Assembly: GCA_000242815.2 (NCBI GenBank)
Contig: AHHB01000028.1
Location: 310,001 to 374,000 of the forward strand
Direction: 5' to 3'
Length of the DNA stretch: 64,000 nucleotides
Source of the DNA: Janthinobacterium lividum PAMC 25724
Lineage (GTDB): Bacteria; Pseudomonadota; Gammaproteobacteria; Burkholderiales; Burkholderiaceae_D
In this document: piece by piece, positions 33,773 to 43,119 of the stretch
Layout of the letters: each line of letters begins with the position of its first letter
Position numbering within the stretch: position 1 is the first letter of the stretch
Notes under the pieces: generated by a model
What the model was told of the DNA's origin: nothing
Database searches by the model: none
What the model saw: the letters and a program-made list of their open reading frames with translations, nothing else
Position numbers and translations under genes: made by a program

Positions 33773-34930
33773 ATGAGTAGCGTGAAATTAAGCGTGGAAC
33801 ACGGTGGCATGGCTGCCTTTGGCATGTCGCCGCAAAAGCAGCACTTTGATGAGCGCGTGGGGCAGGTCAGCTGGTTCAAGCGGCTGTTCAGCCGCCCGGA
33901 ATTCGCCTCGATCTCGGGCGCCATCCTGGTGTTCGCTTTCTTTATCCTGACGGCTGGCGACTCCGGCATGTTCAACCTCGACGGCGTCATCAACTGGGCG
34001 CAAGTGGCAGCCTATCTGGGCATCATCGCCATCGGCGCCTGCGTCTTGATGATCGCCGGCGAATTCGACCTATCGATCGGTTCCATGATCGGCTTTGCCG
34101 GCATGATGATCGCCATCCCTTCCGTCTATTTCCACTGGCCCGTGTGGGCTGCCATCGTGTTCGCCTTTGCCGGGTCGATGGCGCTGGGCTGGCTCAACGG
34201 TTACCTGGTCATCAAGACGCGCTTGCCTTCGTTTATCGTCACCCTGGCCTTCCTGTTCATCCTGCGCGGCCTGACCCTGGCGCTGTCCATCATGTTTGCC
34301 AACCGCACCATCGTCAGCGGCATAGGCGCGCTGGCCGCCGACGACTGGCTGGCCGTGGCCCTGTTTCAGGGCGAAGTGGGGACCTCCTTGTTCGCCTCGA
34401 TGGCCAAGGCGGGCTGGATCACGGCGCTCGACAATGGCGCACCGCTGGTCAAGGGCATCCCCAAGGTCATCGTCTGGTGGGTCGGCCTGGCGCTGGTGTC
34501 GGGCTTCATCCTGGCCCGCACCCGTATCGGCAACTGGATCTTCGCCGTCGGCGGTGATGCCAACGCCGCCAAGAATGTCGGCGTGCCGGTCAAAACCATC
34601 AAGGTATCGCTGTTTGTCTTCACCGCTTTCTGCGCCTGTTTGTTTGCCACGCTACAAGTATTTGATGTGGGATCGGCCGCCGCCGACCGCGGCATGCAAA
34701 AGGAATTCGAAGCCATCATCGCGGCCGTCATCGGCGGCGCCTTGCTGACGGGCGGCTATGGTTCCGTCGTCGGTGCCTGTTTCGGCGCACTGATCTTTGG
34801 CGTAGTACAGATCGGCATTACTTATACCAATATCAATTCGGACTGGTTCCGCGTCTTCCTCGGCGTCATGCTGCTGATCGCGGTACTGTTCAATAACTTT
34901 GTCCGTGCGCGTGTCACGGAAGCGAGATAA
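33773..34930 (+). CDS. Inositol/sugar ABC transporter permease (CUT2)
   Basis: 385 aa inner-membrane permease of the RbsC family with about ten predicted spans. Visible family motifs: GEFDLSIGSMIGFAGM, GWLNGYLVIKTRLPSFIVTL and AAVIGGALLTGGYGSVVGA. GGGAGA precedes ATG 33773, which I prefer to the open-frame extension through the hairpin. It pairs with the binding protein upstream and the ATPase 3 bases downstream. Confidence 0.92.
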   Translation: MSSVKLSVEHGGMAAFGMSPQKQHFDERVGQVSWFKRLFSRPEFASISGAILVFAFFILTAGDSGMFNLDGVINWAQVAAYLGIIAIGACVLMIAGEFDLSIGSMIGFAGMMIAIPSVYFHWPVWAAIVFAFAGSMALGWLNGYLVIKTRLPSFIVTLAFLFILRGLTLALSIMFANRTIVSGIGALAADDWLAVALFQGEVGTSLFASMAKAGWITALDNGAPLVKGIPKVIVWWVGLALVSGFILARTRIGNWIFAVGGDANAAKNVGVPVKTIKVSLFVFTAFCACLFATLQVFDVGSAAADRGMQKEFEAIIAAVIGGALLTGGYGSVVGACFGALIFGVVQIGITYTNINSDWFRVFLGVMLLIAVLFNNFVRARVTEAR

Positions 34931-34933
34931 GCC

Positions 34934-35719
<786 letters not shown>

Positions 35720-35727
35720 GGATAAGC

Positions 35728-37674
35728 ATGAATAACCCGACACAATTTGCCCAGGGCCGCGCCCTGGACGTGATTTGCCTGGGCCGCCTGGCGGTAGACC
35801 TATACGCGCAGCAGATCGGCAGCGCGCTGGAAGACGCGACGAGTTTCGCCAAGTACTTGGGCGGCTCATCGGCGAACATCGCCTTCGGCACGGCGCGCCT
35901 GGGCTTGAAGTCTGCCATGCTGTCGAAAGTGGGCGACGATCACATGGGGCGTTTTCTCACCGATACCTTGTCGAAAGAGGGCTGCGACGTCAGTCATGTG
36001 GGCATAGACCGCGACCGCCTGACGGCCCTCGTCATGCTGGGCATCAAGGATAAAAACACTTTCCCGCTGATTTTTTACCGGGAAAATTGCGCCGACATGG
36101 CTATCGAAGCGTCCTCGGTGGATGTGGCCTTCATTGCCTCCAGCAAAGCGCTCCTGATCACCGGCACGCATTTTTCCAGCAGTGCCATGCACGCCGTCAG
36201 CACGCAGGCACTCAAGCTGGCCCGCGCCAATAATGTGCGCACCGTGCTCGACATCGATTACCGGCCCGTGCTGTGGGGACTCTCCGGCAAGGCTGATGGC
36301 GAAACGCGTTTCGTCTCGAACGACGGCGTGACCGGCCACCTGCAGGCGATCTTGCCGCAGTTCGACCTGATCGTCGGTACGGAAGAGGAATTCATGATCG
36401 CCGGCGGTGGCGCCGACATCATGGCGTCGCTGCGCGCCGTGCGCGCCGCCACCCTGGCCACGCTGGTCGTCAAGCGCGGTCCGCTGGGCAGCGCCGTCAT
36501 CGACAGCGTGGTACCGCAAAGCCTGGATGCGGCATATAACTACCGTGGCGTGCGCGTGGACGTGCTGAACGTGCTGGGCGCGGGCGACGCTTTCCTCTCC
36601 GGCTTCTTGAAGGGCTGGCTGCGCGGCGAGGATTATGCAGCGTGCTGCCGCTATGCCAATGGCTGCGGCGCCCTGGTCGTATCGCGCCACGGTTGCGCGC
36701 CGGCCATGCCGTCGCCGGTAGAACTCGACTATTTCCTGGCCAATGCGGCACAACTCACGCAGCCGGACCAGGACGCTACCTTGTCGCGCTTGCATCGCAC
36801 GACGGTGGCGCGCCAGCAATGGGATCAATTGTGCGTGTTTGCGTTTGACCACCGTACGCAATTTTTCGAGCTGGCGCAACAAACGGGGGCATCCGAAGCG
36901 CGCATCTCGGCCTTGAAACAATTGATGGTGCAAGCCGTGGCGCAAACGCAAACGGCATTGCAGTTGTCCGGCAAGACGGGCGTGCTGATCGATGGCCGCT
37001 ATGGCGTCGATGCGCTCAACGATGCGACGGGACGCGGCTGGTGGATAGGCCGTCCGGTGGAATTGCCGGGCTCGAACCCGCTGCAATTTGACTGGGGCCG
37101 CTCCATCGGTTCGCACTTGCTCAGCTGGCCCAAGGAGCATGTGATCAAATGCCTGGTGCAGCTGCACCCGGACGATGCCGTGGAAAACCGACTGGAACAG
37201 GAAGCGCAGATCAAGGCCCTGTATGACGCGGCGCAATTGAGCGGTCACGAACTGTTGCTGGAAGTCATACCATCGCATGCCTTGGCGCACAACGACGATA
37301 CCGTCTTGCGCGCCGTCAAGCGCCTGTACAACCTGGGTGTCTATCCGGAATGGTGGAAGCTGGAAAGCATGTCGGCTGCGCAATGGCAAGCCATCGATGC
37401 CCTGGTGCACGAGCGCGATCCATATTGTCGTGGCGTCGTCCTGCTGGGCTTGAATGCTCCGATCGAAAAACTTGCCGCCAGTTTTGAACAAGCCAGTGCC
37501 AGCACCACCTGCCGCGGTTTCATGGTGGGCCGCACGATCTTCCAGGAACCGAGCCGCCACTGGCTGGCCGGAGAGCTCGACGACGCGGGCCTGATCGCCG
37601 CAGTGCGTGCCAACTTCGAGCTTCTCATTAGCTTATGGCAAGGCTCACGCAAGGGCCTGGAGCGTGCGCCATGA
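35728..37674 (+). CDS. iolC: Bifunctional 5-dehydro-2-deoxygluconokinase / DUF2090 aldolase-like protein
   Basis: 648 aa. Residues 1-330 are a PfkB kinase (VICLGRLAVDLYA near the N-terminus, GGSSANIAFGTARLG and the anion hole NVLGAGDAFLSGF) that phosphorylates 5-dehydro-2-deoxy-D-gluconate. Residues about 350-648 are a DUF2090 domain, beginning around LCVFAFDHRTQFFEL. In many proteobacteria this fused domain is assigned as the aldolase that cleaves the phosphorylated product to malonate semialdehyde and dihydroxyacetone phosphate. No separate iolJ gene is present in this window, consistent with that. The stop overlaps iolD by ATGA. Confidence 0.92.
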   Translation: MNNPTQFAQGRALDVICLGRLAVDLYAQQIGSALEDATSFAKYLGGSSANIAFGTARLGLKSAMLSKVGDDHMGRFLTDTLSKEGCDVSHVGIDRDRLTALVMLGIKDKNTFPLIFYRENCADMAIEASSVDVAFIASSKALLITGTHFSSSAMHAVSTQALKLARANNVRTVLDIDYRPVLWGLSGKADGETRFVSNDGVTGHLQAILPQFDLIVGTEEEFMIAGGGADIMASLRAVRAATLATLVVKRGPLGSAVIDSVVPQSLDAAYNYRGVRVDVLNVLGAGDAFLSGFLKGWLRGEDYAACCRYANGCGALVVSRHGCAPAMPSPVELDYFLANAAQLTQPDQDATLSRLHRTTVARQQWDQLCVFAFDHRTQFFELAQQTGASEARISALKQLMVQAVAQTQTALQLSGKTGVLIDGRYGVDALNDATGRGWWIGRPVELPGSNPLQFDWGRSIGSHLLSWPKEHVIKCLVQLHPDDAVENRLEQEAQIKALYDAAQLSGHELLLEVIPSHALAHNDDTVLRAVKRLYNLGVYPEWWKLESMSAAQWQAIDALVHERDPYCRGVVLLGLNAPIEKLAASFEQASASTTCRGFMVGRTIFQEPSRHWLAGELDDAGLIAAVRANFELLISLWQGSRKGLERAP

Positions 37675-39500
37675 GCGCCACTATTCGGTTGACCATGGCG
37701 CAGGCGCTGGTGCGCTATCTGTCGGTATTGCGCACCGAGGATGGCGCGCCCCTGTTCGGCGGCGCTTTTGCCATCTTTGGTCACGGCAACGTGGCAGGCC
37801 TGGGTGAAGCGCTGTACCAGTATCGCGACAGCTTTCCCACCTACCGTGCGCACAACGAACAGGCGATGGCGCACTCGGCTATTGCCTATGCGAAAGCCCA
37901 CATGCGCCGGCGCATGATGGCCGTCACCAGTTCCATCGGTCCGGGCGCGACGAACTTGCTGACGGCCGCCGCGCTGGCGCACGTTAATCGCTTGCCCGTG
38001 CTGCTGTTGCCGGGCGACGTGTTCGTCTCGCGCGCGCCGGACCCGGTGTTGCAGCAACTGGAAGATGGCACCGATGGCAGCGTCTCGGTCAATGATGCGT
38101 TCAAGCCGCTGTCGCGCTATTTCGACCGCATCGTCTACCCGGAGCAGTTGCTGACGGCCTTGCCACGCGCCATTGCCGCCTTGACTGACGCGGCCGCCTG
38201 CGGTCCCGTGACTTTGTCTTTGCCGCAAGACGTGCAAACGATGGCATATGACTATCCGGCCGACTTTTTCGCGCCGCGCATCGTGCGTTTTCGCGCCGTG
38301 CCGCCCGTAGAGCAGGAATTGGAAGACGCGGCCCAGTTGTTGAAAAATGCGAAACAGCCGCTGATCGTCGCTGGCGGCGGCGTGTTGTACGGCAAGGCCA
38401 GCGCCGCCTTGCAGGCATTTGCCGAACGACACGGCATCCCCGTGGCGGAAACCCAGGCGGGCAAGAGTGCCTTGCCGTGGGATCATCGGCTGCAACTGGG
38501 CGCCATCGGCGTGACAGGGTCGCCTGCCGCCAACAGCCTGGCGGCAGACGCGGACGTGGTGCTGGCCATCGGCACGCGCCTGCAGGACTTTACGACGGGG
38601 TCGAACTCGCTGTTTGCGCAGGCGCAATTGCTGAGCCTAAACGTCAACAGTTTTGATGCCTTGAAACGCCGTGGCCTGGGCTTGCAGGCGGACGCGACAC
38701 TTGGCTTACAGGCACTGTCGCCGCTGCTGGGTAGCTGGAACAGCGCAGGGCACTGGCTGGACCGGGCGCAGCAGGCAGGGCAGGCGTGGCGCGAGACAGT
38801 AACTTGCATCACGCGCCCGCTCGAGGGGGCCGGCTTGCCGTATGACGGCGAAGTCATCGGCGCCGTGCAGCGTTCATCTCAGCACTCCGCCAGCGGCGAC
38901 ATCGTCGTCTGCGCGGCAGGCACCTTGCCGGCCGAACTGCATAAACTGTGGCGTACCAGCACGCCCGGTGGCTACCATATGGAATACGGCTATTCATGCA
39001 TGGGCTATGAAATCGCCGGCGGCCTCGGCGTGAAGATGGCGAAACCGGCTGCCGAGGTGATCGTCATGCTGGGCGATGGCAGTTACCTGATGATGAATTC
39101 GGAAATTGCCACCTCCGTCATGCTGGACAAAAAACTGATTATTGTTGTGCTCGACAACCGTGGCTACGGCTGCATCAACCGCCTGCAACAGGCCTGCGGC
39201 AATGCCTCGTTCAACAATATGTTGCCCGATAGCGCACCCGTGGTCGACTTCGCCCTGCATGCGCGTTCGCTGGGCGCGCTGAGCGAACATGTGGCTAGTA
39301 TCGCCGAGCTGGAGCAAGCGATGCTGCGGGCCCGCGCAGCTGTGCGCACCTACCTGATCTGCATCGATACGGACGCCACGCGCACGACGCAAGAAGGCGG
39401 TTGCTGGTGGCAAGTGGCCGTGCCCGAAGTGTCCACCCAGCCCGGCGTGCAGCTTGCGCGCGCACGTTATGAAACTGATTGCCAAGGACAAAAAAAATGA
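37671..39500 (+). CDS. iolD: 3D-(3,5/4)-trihydroxycyclohexane-1,2-dione hydrolase
   Basis: 609 aa thiamine-diphosphate enzyme that hydrolytically opens the cyclohexanedione ring made by IolE. The three-domain ThDP layout is visible: N-terminal pyrimidine-binding domain with the catalytic Glu in YRAHNEQAMAHSA, central domain around LIVAGGGVLYGKA, and C-terminal cofactor domain with GDGSYLMMNSE and a downstream Asn (DNRGYGCIN). Length is normal for IolD. ATG 37671 overlaps the iolC stop by ATGA, and the stop overlaps the iolE ATG in the same way. Confidence 0.93.
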   Translation: MSATIRLTMAQALVRYLSVLRTEDGAPLFGGAFAIFGHGNVAGLGEALYQYRDSFPTYRAHNEQAMAHSAIAYAKAHMRRRMMAVTSSIGPGATNLLTAAALAHVNRLPVLLLPGDVFVSRAPDPVLQQLEDGTDGSVSVNDAFKPLSRYFDRIVYPEQLLTALPRAIAALTDAAACGPVTLSLPQDVQTMAYDYPADFFAPRIVRFRAVPPVEQELEDAAQLLKNAKQPLIVAGGGVLYGKASAALQAFAERHGIPVAETQAGKSALPWDHRLQLGAIGVTGSPAANSLAADADVVLAIGTRLQDFTTGSNSLFAQAQLLSLNVNSFDALKRRGLGLQADATLGLQALSPLLGSWNSAGHWLDRAQQAGQAWRETVTCITRPLEGAGLPYDGEVIGAVQRSSQHSASGDIVVCAAGTLPAELHKLWRTSTPGGYHMEYGYSCMGYEIAGGLGVKMAKPAAEVIVMLGDGSYLMMNSEIATSVMLDKKLIIVVLDNRGYGCINRLQQACGNASFNNMLPDSAPVVDFALHARSLGALSEHVASIAELEQAMLRARAAVRTYLICIDTDATRTTQEGGCWWQVAVPEVSTQPGVQLARARYETDCQGQKK

Positions 39501-40411
39501 AGACATGGAATGTCAGGATCGGCATCAATCCGATCTCGTGGATGAACGACGATTTGCCTAGCCTGGGTGGCGAAACGCCCTTGGAGACAGCGCTGAAGGA
39601 GGGCGCCGAGATCGGCTATGTGGGTTTTGAGCTGGGTAACAAGTTTCCGAAAGATGCGCCGACCTTGAACGCCGTGCTGGGAAAATATAATCTGGCCTGC
39701 GTTTCCGGCTGGTATTCGGGTCGCCTGGCGCAGCGCAGCGTCGAAGAAGAGATCGCCGCTGTTGGCCCGCATTTACGCCTGCTTGCCGACAGCGGCGCCA
39801 CTGTCATGGTGTATGGCGAAGTGGCCGACGCCATTCAGGGCGAAGCGCGCCCGCTGTACAAACGCCCGCGTTTCCAGAATCAGCGGCAATGGCAGGCTTA
39901 TGCGGACAAATTGACGGCCTTTGCCGCCCACTTGCTGGCGCACGGCGTGCGTCTGGCGTATCACCATCACATGGGCGCCTATGTGGAAACGCCTGCCGAC
40001 GTGGATCAACTGATGGCCTTGACGGGGCCGCAAGTAGGCTTGCTGTTTGATACGGGCCATATCACGTTTGCCGGCGGCGACGCGCTTGTCGTCTTGAATC
40101 AACATATCGACAGGATTTGTCACGTGCATTGCAAGGATGTGCGCCCGAATGTGGTGAAACTGGCGCGCAATGGCCACTGGAGTTTCCTGCAAGCCGTCAT
40201 CAATGGTGCTTTCAGTGTGCCTGGCGACGGCTGCATCGACTTTCCGGCGATCCTGACGCGTTTGTATCTGCACGGCTATGCGGGTTGGCTGGTGGTGGAG
40301 GCAGAACAAGACCCGGCCGTCGCACCCAGTTATCAGTATGCCAAGATGGGCCACGATTACCTGGCGCACCTCGTCGACGCGATTCCCCGCCTGGGCCGGG
40401 AGGCAGCATGA
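39497..40411 (+). CDS. iolE: Inosose dehydratase
   Basis: 304 aa TIM-barrel metal enzyme that removes water from scyllo-inosose. Metal and active-site motifs follow the family: GINPISWMNDD, GYVGFELGNKFP, YHHHMGAYVE, LLFDTGHITFAG and CHVHCKDVR. The ATG overlaps the iolD stop and lies in an A-rich stretch; an in-frame ATG 6 codons earlier is possible, but the family begins at this position. The stop overlaps iolB by ATGA. Confidence 0.93.
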   Translation: MKTWNVRIGINPISWMNDDLPSLGGETPLETALKEGAEIGYVGFELGNKFPKDAPTLNAVLGKYNLACVSGWYSGRLAQRSVEEEIAAVGPHLRLLADSGATVMVYGEVADAIQGEARPLYKRPRFQNQRQWQAYADKLTAFAAHLLAHGVRLAYHHHMGAYVETPADVDQLMALTGPQVGLLFDTGHITFAGGDALVVLNQHIDRICHVHCKDVRPNVVKLARNGHWSFLQAVINGAFSVPGDGCIDFPAILTRLYLHGYAGWLVVEAEQDPAVAPSYQYAKMGHDYLAHLVDAIPRLGREAA

Positions 40412-41205
40412 GCCCGCTGTTGCTCAAGGCCAGGCCCGGCTCCATCATCGTCGAGGTCACGCCCGCATCGGCCGGCTGGACGCATGTCGGCTTTGCCGCC
40501 CACCGTCTGGCCGCTGGCGAGGCCGTGAAGCTGGACACGGGCAAGCGTGAGCTGTGCATCGTCGTGCTGACCGGCACGCTCACTGTGCAGGCGGGCGAAC
40601 AGCGCTGGGAAGCCATCGGCAATCGTGCCAGCGTCTTCGAAGACCGCTCGCCGTATGCCGTGTACGTCCCGTTGGAAACACAGGTCTGCATCACGGCCGT
40701 GAGCGCTGCCGAAGTGGCCCTGTGCAGCGCGCCGGCCACGACCCACCGCCCGGCCCGGCTGATCGAACCATCGAGCATGACGCGCTCTGTACGCGGCAAG
40801 GGCGCCAACACCCGCTATGTATGCGACATCCTGCCGCAAACGGCCGAGGCCGATGGCTTGCTGGTCGTCGAGGTGATCACGCCATCGGGCCATTCGTCGA
40901 GCTATCCGCCGCACAAGCACGACAGCGACAATGTGCCGCTGGAAAGTTCGCTGGAGGAAACGTATTACCACCGCCTTAATCCGGAGCAGGGCTTTGCGTA
41001 TCAAAGGGTCTACACGGATGACCGTTCCATCGATGAAGCCATGGCTGTGGAAAACCATGACGTGGTGATGGTGCCGCGCGGTTACCACCCCGTTACCGTG
41101 CCGTACGGCTATGACGGCTATTACCTGAACGTGATGGCCGGTCCGAAACGCGTATGGCATTTTAAAAACGATCCGGCCCATGCGTGGCTGATGCAGAGTA
41201 CATAA
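40408..41205 (+). CDS. iolB: 5-deoxy-glucuronate isomerase
   Basis: 265 aa bicupin that isomerises 5-deoxy-D-glucuronate to 5-dehydro-2-deoxy-D-gluconate. The C-terminal cupin metal motif is clear: YPPHKHDSDN followed by EETYYHRLNPEQGFAYQRVY, then VPRGYHPVTVPYGYDGYY. ATG 40408 overlaps the iolE stop; the longer frame upstream is inside iolE and is not coding. The mmsA gene follows after 12 bases. Confidence 0.93.
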   Translation: MSPLLLKARPGSIIVEVTPASAGWTHVGFAAHRLAAGEAVKLDTGKRELCIVVLTGTLTVQAGEQRWEAIGNRASVFEDRSPYAVYVPLETQVCITAVSAAEVALCSAPATTHRPARLIEPSSMTRSVRGKGANTRYVCDILPQTAEADGLLVVEVITPSGHSSSYPPHKHDSDNVPLESSLEETYYHRLNPEQGFAYQRVYTDDRSIDEAMAVENHDVVMVPRGYHPVTVPYGYDGYYLNVMAGPKRVWHFKNDPAHAWLMQST

Positions 41206-41217
41206 TAGGGAGTCAAG

Positions 41218-42717
41218 ATGACAACGCAAAAGATAGACCACTTTATTGGTGGCAACCCGATGGCTTCGCGCTCCGAGCGCACGAGCGAGGTCTTCAATCC
41301 CGCCACTGGTGCGGTCACGGCCCAGGTGTCGCTGGCAACTGCCGCCGAGCTGAACGCGGCCGTGGCCGCCGCCCACGCGGCCTTTCCCGCCTGGTCGCAA
41401 ACTTCGCCCCTGCGCCGTGCGCGCGTCATGTTCAAGTTCAAAGAGTTGCTGGAAGAACATGCCGACCAATTGGCGGCGCTGATCACAGCCGAGCACGGCA
41501 AGGTGTTTACGGATGCCAAAGGAGAGGTGACGCGCGGCATCGAAGTGGTGGAGTTTGCCTGCGGCATTCCGCAAATGATGAAGGGCGAATATTCGCAACA
41601 AGTGGCCGGTGGCATCGACGCCTGGTCCATCCGCCAGGCGCTCGGTGTCTGCGTCGGCATCACGCCCTTCAACTTCCCCGTGATGGTGCCGATGTGGATG
41701 TTCCCGATGGCGATTGCATGCGGCAACACCTTTGTCTTGAAACCATCGGAGCGCGACCCTTCGGCCAGCCTGCTGCTGGCGCAACTGCTGACGGACGCGG
41801 GCTTGCCCGATGGCGTCTTCAACGTGGTGCAAGGCGACAAGGAAGCGGTCGATGGCTTGCTGCATCACCGGGACGTGCGCGCCATCAGCTTTGTCGGCTC
41901 CACGCCGATCGCCGAGTATATTTACGCCACCGGCTGCGCGCAGGGCAAGCGCGTGCAAGCGCTCGGGGGCGCGAAAAACCACATGGTCGTCATGCCCGAC
42001 GCAGATATCGCGCAGACGGTCGATGCCCTGATGGGCGCCGCCTTCGGTTCGGCAGGCGAGCGCTGCATGGCTATTTCTGTCGTCGTGGCGGTGGGCAATG
42101 TGGCCGACCAGTTGGTCGAAGCGCTGGTGCCGCGCATCGCGGCCTTGAAAATCACGCAAGGCATGGATTTGTCTGCGGAAATGGGGCCCGTGGTGACGCA
42201 AGTGCACAAGGACAAGATTGCCGGCTACATCGCCACGGGCGTGAAAGAAGGCGCCACACTGGTGGCCGACGGACGCGGTTTCGTCTTGCCCGGCCATGAA
42301 AACGGCTTTTTCCTTGGTGGCAGCCTGTTCGATCACGTCACGCCGGAGATGACGATCTACAAGGAAGAAATCTTCGGCCCCGTGCTGTGCATCGTGCGCG
42401 TGCCCGATTTCACGACGGCGCTGGAGCTGGTCAACGCCCATGAATACGGCAATGGCACGGCCATTTATACGCGTGACGGCAACACGGCGCGCGAATACAC
42501 GCACCGCGTGCAGGTGGGGATGGTTGGCGTGAATGTACCGATCCCCGTGCCGATGGCTTTCCACAGCTTCGGCGGCTGGAAGCGCAGCCTGTTCGGCGAC
42601 CACCACGCGCATGGCCCGGAATCGGTGCGTTTCTACACGAAACAGAAGGCTGTCACGCAGCGCTGGCCCGCATCGACAGCCGCCGGTGCCGAGTTTGCCA
42701 TGCCGACGCTGAAGTAA
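41218..42717 (+). CDS. mmsA: CoA-acylating (methyl)malonate-semialdehyde dehydrogenase (inositol copy)
   Basis: 499 aa aldehyde dehydrogenase that converts malonate semialdehyde from inositol breakdown to acetyl-CoA and CO2 (IolA role). Motifs: [29 protein letters not shown] and catalytic Cys283 in [20 protein letters not shown] is well placed before the ATG. It is the last gene of the inositol operon. The other MmsA copy (15760-17274) differs around the active site and sits in another regulon. Confidence 0.93.
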   Translation: MTTQKIDHFIGGNPMASRSERTSEVFNPATGAVTAQVSLATAAELNAAVAAAHAAFPAWSQTSPLRRARVMFKFKELLEEHADQLAALITAEHGKVFTDAKGEVTRGIEVVEFACGIPQMMKGEYSQQVAGGIDAWSIRQALGVCVGITPFNFPVMVPMWMFPMAIACGNTFVLKPSERDPSASLLLAQLLTDAGLPDGVFNVVQGDKEAVDGLLHHRDVRAISFVGSTPIAEYIYATGCAQGKRVQALGGAKNHMVVMPDADIAQTVDALMGAAFGSAGERCMAISVVVAVGNVADQLVEALVPRIAALKITQGMDLSAEMGPVVTQVHKDKIAGYIATGVKEGATLVADGRGFVLPGHENGFFLGGSLFDHVTPEMTIYKEEIFGPVLCIVRVPDFTTALELVNAHEYGNGTAIYTRDGNTAREYTHRVQVGMVGVNVPIPVPMAFHSFGGWKRSLFGDHHAHGPESVRFYTKQKAVTQRWPASTAAGAEFAMPTLK

Positions 42718-43119
42718 ATCCGGCAGCTGCGCTGCTTGCCCACTGCAATGGCTCAATGTTTAGTCATTGCAGATCGCGCGCATGATGTACCGCCATCCCC
42801 AGCCTTTGCGCATCGCTATCCTCGACACGAATGTCGAGCATGGTCTGCACGCGGATGCGGCATTGGCTGCACAGAGGCCTGCCTTGACATGTGGACGATC
42901 CTCAGCCGCTGTCGTCGGCCATGCCGCTGGTTTCAATATTGAATGGCCTTTTGCCCTGCCTATCGTCAATCTCCTCGATGTTTTTCATCGCACAGTCTGA
43001 CCGATTGCGCAGCTATATTTACGCTGCCGATTGGAGGTGCAACAGCTTTGATAGTATCCTCTTATTAACCGTGCGGGCGTTCGCGTCCGTACTTGAGGAA
43101 CCGGAATAAGCGATCGACG
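42718..43119. other. Intergenic region after the inositol operon
   Basis: About 400 bases with no credible gene on either strand. CTGCAATG (42743-42750) and CATTGCAG (42765-42772) form a perfect 8-base stem without a T tail, a possible rho-dependent end or transcript-stabilising element. The remainder presumably carries the promoter of the hybrid kinase. Confidence 0.55.

Noticed and set aside
35866-37560. 564-codon minus-strand open frame inside iolC
   Set aside because: It is antisense to a recognised kinase-DUF2090 fusion and has no motif.
40357-42756. 799-codon open frame on the minus strand across iolB and mmsA
   Set aside because: It is antisense to two clear genes, has no family resemblance and arises from the GC-rich codon pattern.
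42718-43092. Small open frames on both strands after the inositol operon
   Set aside because: All overlap each other, lack ribosome sites and show no family features.
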